DNA of 54,175 bases from Roseburia hominis (GTDB lineage Bacteria; Bacillota; Clostridia; Lachnospirales; Lachnospiraceae): contig NZ_JADYUI010000016.1 of NCBI RefSeq assembly GCF_021531695.1, forward strand, positions 1 through 54,175. Direction: 5' to 3'. Both the position numbers and the translations under genes were made by a program. The notes below the pieces were generated by a model. That model was not told the origin of the DNA, searched no databases, and saw nothing but the letters and a program-made list of their open reading frames with translations. This document shows, piece after piece, positions 48,458 to 54,175 of the stretch. Numbering within the stretch: the first letter of the stretch is position 1; each line of letters opens with the position of its first letter.

Positions 48458-49294
48458 ATGGAAAATTTAGAACTTGAAAAGATTGCAAATGAAGTTCGTA
48501 AAGGGATTGTGACTGCAGTACACAGTGCAAAATCCGGTCATCCGGGTGGTTCATTGTCTGCGGCAGATATTATCACATTTTTGTATTTTGAAGAGATGAA
48601 TGTAGATCCGAAAAATCCAAAGATGGCAGATCGTGACCGTTTTGTATTGTCAAAGGGACATGTGGCACCGGCATTGTATTCTGTGTTGGCGCAGAAAGGT
48701 TTTATTCCGGTGGAAGATTTAAAGACGTTACGTCATACGGGGTCTTATCTGCAGGGACATCCGGATATGAAGCATACGCCGGGAGTTGATATGTCAAGCG
48801 GTTCCTTGGGTCAGGGATTGTCGGCAGCAGTGGGTATGGCGATGGCTGCAAAGCTTGACCAAAAGGACTATCGCGTGTATGCACTTGCAGGTGATGGAGA
48901 GATTCAGGAAGGTCAGATTTGGGAAGCTGCAATGTGGGCAGGCTTTAAAAAATTAGACAATCTTGTTTTAATTGTAGATAATAACGGGCTTCAGATTGAT
49001 GGAAATATTGCGGATGTCTGCTCTCCGTATCCGATTGATAAAAAATTTGAAGCATTCAATTTCCATGTAATCAACATCAATGGAAATGATTTTAATGAAA
49101 TAAGAAAAGCATTAAAAGAAGCGAGAGAAACAAAGGGAATGCCGACGGCAATTATAGCGAAAACAGTAAAAGGCAAAGGTGTTTCTTTTATGGAGAATGA
49201 AGCAAGCTGGCATGGTTCTGCACCAAATGATGAGCAGTATGAAATTGCAATGTCAGATTTAGAGAAAGTAGGTGAAGCATTATGTCAGAAATAA
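48458..49294 (+). CDS. Transketolase, N-terminal (TPP-binding) subunit
   Basis: First half of a split transketolase, 278 aa, with SGHPGGSLSAADI, GHVAPALYS, SSGSLGQGLSAAVGMA and the thiamine diphosphate motif GDGEIQEGQIWEA. ATG 48458 is used, 7 bp after GAAAGGG, rather than an in-frame ATG at 48419 inside recR. It overlaps the C-terminal subunit gene by 13 bp. The pair interconverts pentose phosphates; many Firmicutes use this two-gene form. Confidence 0.95.
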   Translation: MENLELEKIANEVRKGIVTAVHSAKSGHPGGSLSAADIITFLYFEEMNVDPKNPKMADRDRFVLSKGHVAPALYSVLAQKGFIPVEDLKTLRHTGSYLQGHPDMKHTPGVDMSSGSLGQGLSAAVGMAMAAKLDQKDYRVYALAGDGEIQEGQIWEAAMWAGFKKLDNLVLIVDNNGLQIDGNIADVCSPYPIDKKFEAFNFHVININGNDFNEIRKALKEARETKGMPTAIIAKTVKGKGVSFMENEASWHGSAPNDEQYEIAMSDLEKVGEALCQK

Positions 49295-50229
49295 AGAAAA
49301 TTGCAACAAGAGAAAGCTATGGCAATGCTTTGGTTGAACTTGGAAAAGAACATGAAGATTTAATTGTTTTAGATGCAGATTTGGCGGGCGCTACCAAAAC
49401 AGGAATGTTTAAGAAAGCATTTCCGGAAAGATTTTTGGACTGTGGTATTGCGGAAGCGAATATGGCAGGTATCGCAGCAGGTCTTTCCACCTGTGGGAAA
49501 GTACCATTTATGAGTACATTTGCAATGTTTGCGGCAGGACGTGCTTATGAACAGGTGCGTAATTCCATTGGATATCCACATTTGAATGTAAAAATCGGTG
49601 CGACACATGCAGGAATCTCTGTCGGAGAAGACGGAGCTACCCATCAGTGTCTGGAAGATCTGGCATTAATGCGTGAGATTCCGGGAATGGTTGTTATCAA
49701 CCCATCCGATGATATTGAAGCAAAAGCAGCAGTAAAAGCAGCTTATGAATACGTTGGACCGGTATATTTGCGTTTTGGTCGTCTTGCAATTCCGGTAATC
49801 AACGATAATCCGGATTACAAGTTTGAAATCGGAAAAGGTGTTGTATTAAAAGAGGGAACAGATCTTACGATTATCGCAACCGGTCTTTGCGTAAATTCAT
49901 CTTTAGAAGCTGCAAAAATGCTCGAAAAAGATGGAATTAATGCAAAAGTCATAAATATTCATACAATTAAACCGTTGGATGAAGAGTTGATTGTCAGTGC
50001 TGCAAAAGAAACCGGAAAAGTAGTTACGGTAGAGGAGCATTCCGTAATCGGAGGACTGGGAAGTGCTGTGTGTGATACGCTAAGTCAGAAGGCACCGACC
50101 AAAGTACTTAAAATCGGAATTAATGATGTCTTTGGCGAATCCGGACCGGCAGTAGAATTGGTTCATAAATATGGTTTGGATGCAGAAGGCGTTTACAATA
50201 AAGTAAAAGCATTTGCAAAAGAAAAATAA
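49282..50229 (+). CDS. Transketolase, C-terminal subunit
   Basis: Second half of the split transketolase, 315 aa. ATRESYGNALVELG, LDADLAGATKTGMF, FLDCGIAEANMAGIAAGLS with the catalytic Glu, THAGISVGEDGATHQ and the C-terminal VVTVEEHSVIGGLGSAV are typical. Forms the active site together with the preceding product. Confidence 0.95.
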   Translation: MSEIKKIATRESYGNALVELGKEHEDLIVLDADLAGATKTGMFKKAFPERFLDCGIAEANMAGIAAGLSTCGKVPFMSTFAMFAAGRAYEQVRNSIGYPHLNVKIGATHAGISVGEDGATHQCLEDLALMREIPGMVVINPSDDIEAKAAVKAAYEYVGPVYLRFGRLAIPVINDNPDYKFEIGKGVVLKEGTDLTIIATGLCVNSSLEAAKMLEKDGINAKVINIHTIKPLDEELIVSAAKETGKVVTVEEHSVIGGLGSAVCDTLSQKAPTKVLKIGINDVFGESGPAVELVHKYGLDAEGVYNKVKAFAKEK

Positions 50230-50244
50230 TAAAAAGAATAGATG

Positions 50245-50276
50245 TGAGAGGAAGCGAAAAGTTTCCTCTCATTTTT
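50245..50276 (+). terminator. Rho-independent terminator after transketolase
   Basis: TGAGAGGAA (50245-50253) and TTCCTCTCA (50263-50271) form a perfect 9-bp stem followed by T5. Confidence 0.88.
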
Positions 50277-50387
50277 GTTGTTTGTCGAAAAGTTTTTTTA
50301 CATGCTTCCACAAAACGTCAAAAACAGCACGTCCACTATGCTAAAGTAAAATAAATTAATAAAACTGGTTGGAGAGGCGGGACATGC

Positions 50388-51638
50388 ATGATAGAAGTGA
50401 AAGAGCAGAAAGAAGAGAAAGAACACGGGATAAAATTACCAAAGAATATTAGACAAATCGGGAATCCGTCTGGTGATTGGAAAATATATATGGAAGATTA
50501 TGTATATACATATCTGCATCCAACATTAGAAAAGGAAAAGCAGGCAAAGAAAGTGTGCATTTTACTTGGAAAAGCAGAAAGGGATGAAAAAAATTATATT
50601 TTTATTAGTGGAGCAATTGCGGTAGAGCCATTTAAAGAGGTATCGGCGCTGCCTCAATTTACAGAAGAAGTGTGGGAATATATATATCAGCAGATGAAAG
50701 AGTATTTTGGCGATTTGGATATTGTGGGATGGAGTATTGAAACATCATTCTGGCCGCTACATTTGGTTTCGGAATTTGAAAATATTCATCGGAGATATTT
50801 TGAAGGTTGCGAAAAAGTTATGCTGTTAAATAACGGCGAAGAGATGGAAGAAAAGTTTTATCGTCTGCAAAATGGCAATTTGGTTGGCTGGGGTGGATAT
50901 TATATTTATTATGAAAAAAATGAGCCAATGCAGAATTTTATGGTACAGCAATATCAGAAATCTCCAACAGAAGAAGAAAAAATATCGGCATCAGTCGGAG
51001 CAATTTCAAATTACCGTGCGCTTATCAAGGAAAAACAGGACAAGACACCGCAGAAATCAGAACATTCTATTTTATGTGCGGCGGGAGTTTTGACGGCAAT
51101 GGCAGTATGTGTAATTGGAATATCAACAATTAATAATTATGAAAAAATGTCAAATATGCAGGATGCGATTCAGGTTCTTTCGCATTCAGTAGAAACAGAA
51201 ACACCGGAAGGAATGGTAGGAACGGGAACTGTTACAGTAGAAAATATTGAAAGTGATATAGAACCATTGACAAAAGCAGAAGATTCTATGGGGCAAAATT
51301 CACAGGGCGCTAATGTGGCAAATTCAAATCAACAACAGGAGACAATACCGGAAGCGCAAGAACAAAGTGTATCACAGGAACAGTCATTACTGGGTGCAAA
51401 CAATCAACAGACAGCTACAGTGACAGACGCGACAACGCCTGTGGAAATTCAGCCGGTTTTAACAGAATCAGAGACTTATTTATTGCAAGGATATTATATC
51501 GTGCAAAAGGGGGATAGCCTTGCTCTTATCAGTCAGAAGATATATCAGAATGTAAATAAGGTTCCTGAAATCTGCGCAAAAAACGGAATAGCAGATGAAA
51601 ACACGATTTATGAAGGTCAAAAATTGCTGTTGCCATAA
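50388..51638 (+). CDS. Pseudo-MPN (JAMM-like) domain, transmembrane segment and C-terminal LysM
   Basis: Residues about 30-170 follow the MPN/JAB fold: VCILLGKAERDEKNYIFISGAIAVE, then DIVGWSIETSF where active JAMM proteases have VGWYHSHP. Both metal His are gone (I117, T119), and the SxxD Asp is Glu131, so proteolysis is not expected. A membrane segment lies near 232-250 and a Gln/Thr-rich linker leads to a LysM repeat at the end (YYIVQKGDSLALISQKIYQN, YEGQKLLLP), which binds GlcNAc glycans in the wall. The N-terminal part should be cytoplasmic. The two genes after it (DUF5711, CvpA) are membrane proteins. Confidence 0.78.
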   Translation: MIEVKEQKEEKEHGIKLPKNIRQIGNPSGDWKIYMEDYVYTYLHPTLEKEKQAKKVCILLGKAERDEKNYIFISGAIAVEPFKEVSALPQFTEEVWEYIYQQMKEYFGDLDIVGWSIETSFWPLHLVSEFENIHRRYFEGCEKVMLLNNGEEMEEKFYRLQNGNLVGWGGYYIYYEKNEPMQNFMVQQYQKSPTEEEKISASVGAISNYRALIKEKQDKTPQKSEHSILCAAGVLTAMAVCVIGISTINNYEKMSNMQDAIQVLSHSVETETPEGMVGTGTVTVENIESDIEPLTKAEDSMGQNSQGANVANSNQQQETIPEAQEQSVSQEQSLLGANNQQTATVTDATTPVEIQPVLTESETYLLQGYYIVQKGDSLALISQKIYQNVNKVPEICAKNGIADENTIYEGQKLLLP

Positions 51639-51719
51639 ATTTTAGAAAAATAGTGCGGAAGAATACGAGATAAGTTATAATATGGTACAATAGGAAAAAG
51701 AGTAGTAATGAGGTGCAGC

Positions 51720-52943
51720 ATGAGCGTTGAAGAAGATAATGGAAAAATAAATATAAAAGAAAAAAAGAAAAAATTCCATATGATAGAAAATGATGAGCAG
51801 GAGTTAGAACAAAAAATAAGAAAGCACCGCATGAGAAATTTGCGAAAAACGCTTATCATACTTGGAATTTTGTGTGCAATACTTTTTGGGTTATATATTT
51901 TCTTCGAGATGAAGACGTTTACGGATTATCGAGTGGTACGCGAAACGGAACGTTCCGATACGGCGGCAACGAAATTTGAAAATTTTCAGGGGAATATTTT
52001 GAAATATAGTAACGATGGTGCCTTTTATACAGATTTAACAGATCATATGATTTGGAATCAAACGTATGAAATGCAAAATCCAATGTTAGATACCTGTGAA
52101 GAATATATGACGATTTATGACAAAGGAGGAACGAATCTTTATATTTTAGATAAGACAGGATTACAGGGAAATATAAAGACGACGATGCCAATTTTTCAGG
52201 TATGTGTAGCTTCACAAGGCACTGTAGCCGTATTGATGGAGTCGGAGGGAGTGAGTCATCTGCAAATGTATGATAAATCCGGTACATTGCTGGCATCCGG
52301 CGAGCTGCATCAGGAAAATAGTGGTTATCCATTGGCAATTGCATTGTCCTTTGATGCAAAAAAGCTGGCAGTATCTATGTTGGCAATCAGTGAAGGGAAA
52401 GCAGAAACGACAATTGCATTTTATAATTTTGGTTCAGTAGGACAAAATGAGATTGATAATATTGTAGCATCCTATATATATAAGGATCAGATTTTCCCGG
52501 AACTTGAATTTTTGAGCAATAACCGGATGATTGCATTGGGAGACAGCGAGATTGTGAGCTATGAAGGGACGCAGAAACCAAAGTTGGTTCAGACAATAGA
52601 ATTGAAAAAAGAAATTAAGAGTGTCTTTTATAACGAGGAATATATTGGAATTGTATCCAATAAAGGAGAAAATAACAGCACGCGACATATAGAAGTTTAT
52701 GATTGGAAAGGAAAAAGCATTCTGTCTAAAAACGTAAAGATGGATTACACTAACATAGAATTTTTGGAAAATAACGAAATTTGTATTACCAATGATACAG
52801 AATGCAGAATATATAGTCTTTATGGCGTGGAGCGTTTTCACTATACATTTGAAAAAGAGCTTTATAAAGTATTTTCTGGTGTAACGCAGATGGACTATAC
52901 TTTTATATTAGATGGAACGACAGAAAAGGTAAAGATAAAATGA
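51720..52943 (+). CDS. DUF5711-family membrane-anchored beta-propeller-like protein
   Basis: 407 aa. Basic and acidic cytoplasmic N-terminus (about 45 residues), one membrane helix (about 46-66) and a repetitive strand-rich extracytoplasmic domain with propeller-like blades (YMTIYDKGGTNLYILDKTG; SHLQMYDKSGTLLASGELH; HIEVYDWKGKSILSKNV). The pattern matches DUF5711, a Lachnospiraceae family of unknown function. ATG 51720 is used because GAGGTG lies 5 bp upstream, rather than ATG 51708. Overlaps the CvpA gene by four bases. Confidence 0.82.
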   Translation: MSVEEDNGKINIKEKKKKFHMIENDEQELEQKIRKHRMRNLRKTLIILGILCAILFGLYIFFEMKTFTDYRVVRETERSDTAATKFENFQGNILKYSNDGAFYTDLTDHMIWNQTYEMQNPMLDTCEEYMTIYDKGGTNLYILDKTGLQGNIKTTMPIFQVCVASQGTVAVLMESEGVSHLQMYDKSGTLLASGELHQENSGYPLAIALSFDAKKLAVSMLAISEGKAETTIAFYNFGSVGQNEIDNIVASYIYKDQIFPELEFLSNNRMIALGDSEIVSYEGTQKPKLVQTIELKKEIKSVFYNEEYIGIVSNKGENNSTRHIEVYDWKGKSILSKNVKMDYTNIEFLENNEICITNDTECRIYSLYGVERFHYTFEKELYKVFSGVTQMDYTFILDGTTEKVKIK

Positions 52944-53641
52944 ATTGGTTATTAGCAGGTGTACTTTTTGTATTAATATTTTGCAGTATAAAAGGATATC
53001 GAAAGGGGTTACTTCGGGTAGCATTTTCCCTGGTTTCCTTTTTCCTTTCTTTGGCATTCGTGATGTGGGCTACTCCGTATATCAGTGATTTTTTAGAAGA
53101 AAATACAAAAATTTATACGACAGTACAGGAAAAATGCGAGGAAAGTTTGAAAAATTCAACAGAAGCAGATACACAAGAGCAGGTAGAAAGTAATGTAAAT
53201 ACCCTGGAAGATACAGGGATTGTACTTCCTCAGGGATTACAGGAAAAATTGATTGGCGAAAGCCTGGAAGTGGCGGGAGAATTGCTTGACAGCGCAGGTA
53301 TATATACAAAACTGGCTGGTAATCTGGCACATTTTATTGTATCCGGTATTTCCTTTTTTATAGCATGGATTATTGCATCTATACTACTTCATGCTATTTC
53401 GGGAATTTTGAATCTGGTATCACATCTTCCGATTATTCATGGCATTAATAAAATGTTGGGTGTTGGAGCTGGATTGGTGGAAGGATTGTTTTATGTCTGG
53501 TTGTTTTTCTATTTGATCACGATATGCTGCACCAGTAATTTCGGAAGAATTATGATTCGCTTTATTGATCAGAGTAAATTTCTGACTTATTTATACGATC
53601 ATAATGCGCTGCTTCAGATACTGATGTATTTTTTTCATTAA
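52940..53641 (+). CDS. CvpA-family membrane protein
   Basis: 233 aa with four hydrophobic segments. MNWLLAGVLFVLIFCSIKGYRKGLLRVAFSLV-type opening (KGYRKGL is the family mark) and the later GINKMLGVGAGLVEGLF segment fit CvpA (colicin V production) proteins. The loop between helices 2 and 3 is long and acidic. Translationally coupled to the DUF5711 gene. Function in Firmicutes is not settled. Confidence 0.85.
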   Translation: MNWLLAGVLFVLIFCSIKGYRKGLLRVAFSLVSFFLSLAFVMWATPYISDFLEENTKIYTTVQEKCEESLKNSTEADTQEQVESNVNTLEDTGIVLPQGLQEKLIGESLEVAGELLDSAGIYTKLAGNLAHFIVSGISFFIAWIIASILLHAISGILNLVSHLPIIHGINKMLGVGAGLVEGLFYVWLFFYLITICCTSNFGRIMIRFIDQSKFLTYLYDHNALLQILMYFFH

Positions 53642-53796
53642 AATAAAGTCATAATTTGCATACGAGAATAACATATATCATCGGATTTTTTGGATATAAA
53701 AAACAGAAAAGGTTGTGGCATAAAAAATCAATTATACTACATATAGTTAAAATGGAAGATAGAAATAAAAAACTCAAAAAAATGTAAAAAATATGG
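53642..53796. other. A/T-rich spacer before the rRNA promoters
   Basis: No open reading frame with a ribosome site, no clear terminator and no recognised RNA. Contains A-tracts (53756-53792) just upstream of the first rRNA promoter that could act as an UP element. Confidence 0.5.
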
Positions 53797-53825
53797 TTGA
53801 CACAGCGTAAAATAGATGATAATAT
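53797..53825 (+). promoter_or_regulatory. rRNA operon promoter P1
   Basis: TTGACA (53797-53802) and TAATAT (53820-53825) at 17 bp, after A-rich tracts. A small CGCT/AGCG hairpin (53838-53850) follows. Confidence 0.8.
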
Positions 53826-53872
53826 ATACAAGCTGACCGCTTGGTGAGCGACAAAAAACATCAAAAAATGTG

Positions 53873-53901
53873 TTGACAGAGATGTTCAAACATGATATGA
53901 T
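53873..53901 (+). promoter_or_regulatory. rRNA operon promoter P2
   Basis: TTGACA (53873-53878) and TATGAT (53896-53901) at 17 bp. The hairpin GCTCTGT/ACGGAGC (53909-53927) follows. Confidence 0.85.
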
Positions 53902-53947
53902 GTATATCGCTCTGTGAAAGACGGAGCAAAAGAAAATAAAAAAGTTC

Positions 53948-53976
53948 TTGACAAGACGGAAAATAATTGATAGAAT
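53948..53976 (+). promoter_or_regulatory. rRNA operon promoter P3
   Basis: TTGACA (53948-53953) and TAGAAT (53971-53976) at 17 bp. The hairpin TGTCG/CGACA (53985-54001) follows. Confidence 0.85.
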
Positions 53977-54003
53977 TATAAAGCTGTCGCAAAGAACGAC
54001 AAA

Positions 54004-54157
54004 AGTTAAGAACCTTGAAAATTAAACAGTGAAATAACCTTGAAAGATTCGTAAGAGAAGAATTCAGCAGCCGGAAGGCTGCAACGAACACGGTTTCTTT
54101 GTGAAACCGAAGCGATTATTATCGCACCCAAAGAAGTAAACTGCCGAAAGGCAGACA
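54004..54157 (+). ncRNA. Pre-16S leader with four GC-capped hairpins
   Basis: Begins with GAACCTTGAAAATTAAAC (54010-54027), a form common just upstream of 16S genes in Clostridia. Four perfect hairpins follow: GCAGCC-GGAA-GGCTGC (54067-54082), CGGTTTC/GAAACCG (54091-54109), GCGAT-TATT-ATCGC (54112-54125) and CTGCC-GAAA-GGCAG (54141-54154). These are expected to guide folding, antitermination or RNase processing of the rRNA precursor. Confidence 0.7.
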
Positions 54158-54175
54158 AGGATATTTAGCCTGGCT
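54158..54175 (+). rRNA. Probable 5' end of 16S rRNA, cut by the window edge
   Basis: The last 17 bases, ending CCTGGCT, line up with the conserved AGAGTTTGATCCTGGCT start of 16S, but only 11 of 17 match and the GAGTTTGAT part is altered. The promoters and leader upstream support a 16S gene here; the sequence itself is too short to prove it. Confidence 0.35.

Noticed and set aside
1-54175. CRISPR array, prophage or full insertion sequence
   Set aside because: No regular repeat-spacer pattern, integrase, transposase or phage structural protein was seen.

Overview
The window is A+T-rich and densely coded, and reads as a low-GC Clostridia chromosome, most likely a Lachnospiraceae gut anaerobe. 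Supporting signs are strong AGGAGG ribosome sites, a 2[4Fe-4S] ferredoxin, a CD3324-family regulator, a DUF5711 protein, split transketolase subunits and GdpP-L9-DnaB synteny. I see no CRISPR array, prophage or transposase.

Layout. (1) 60-2681: an MBOAT O-acyltransferase and a DHHW/AlgX-like partner, closed by a terminator. (2) 2862-11280: an exopolysaccharide operon with a UDP-hexosaminuronate dehydrogenase, anchored GH18 enzyme, triple NodB deacetylase, PilZ-GT2 synthase and secreted deacetylase-like protein. Together with block 1 it looks like a c-di-GMP-controlled, synthase-dependent, modified polymer. (3) 11354-17363: a LacI regulator, two matching operators around a strong promoter, a CUT1 sugar transporter without its ATPase, and a GH13 alpha-glucosidase. 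(4) 17479-21701: a cre-like site, an ECF transporter (S, fused AA', T) and a ROK glucokinase. (5) 21900-26522: gdpP-rplI-dnaB and a MerR-like gene. (6) 26602-33052: ferredoxin, DUF1858, mecA, an unusual kinase fusion, an SH3-GH18 protein and a CwlD-like amidase, with three intergenic repeat structures including a likely MITE. (7) 33139-36990: galM, then sua5, a catalytically dead LMW-PTP homologue, upp and dCMP deaminase. (8) 37227-42137: a PotABCD-type ABC transporter with a PHP hydrolase. (9) 42166-44492: tRNA-Gly, two genes that share one leader-peptide attenuator design, a lipoprotein and tRNA-Ser. (10) 44651-50229: pfk, dnaX-ybaB-recR and split transketolase. (11) 50388-53641: a pseudo-MPN/LysM protein, DUF5711 and CvpA. 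(12) 53797-54175: three tandem rRNA promoters and a hairpin-rich leader running to the start of a probable 16S gene.

The best candidates for undescribed biology are three. The first is the pair of 8-codon leader peptides (42422-42448 and 42930-42956), each followed by the same mutually exclusive hairpins, ahead of a small HTH protein and a zinc-ribbon/S4-like DUF1062 protein. The second is the exopolysaccharide locus with its triple deacetylase. The third is the multi-armed palindromic element at 32058-32254 with 7-bp target duplications. Functional assignments rest on motifs read by eye; no search or folding was run.
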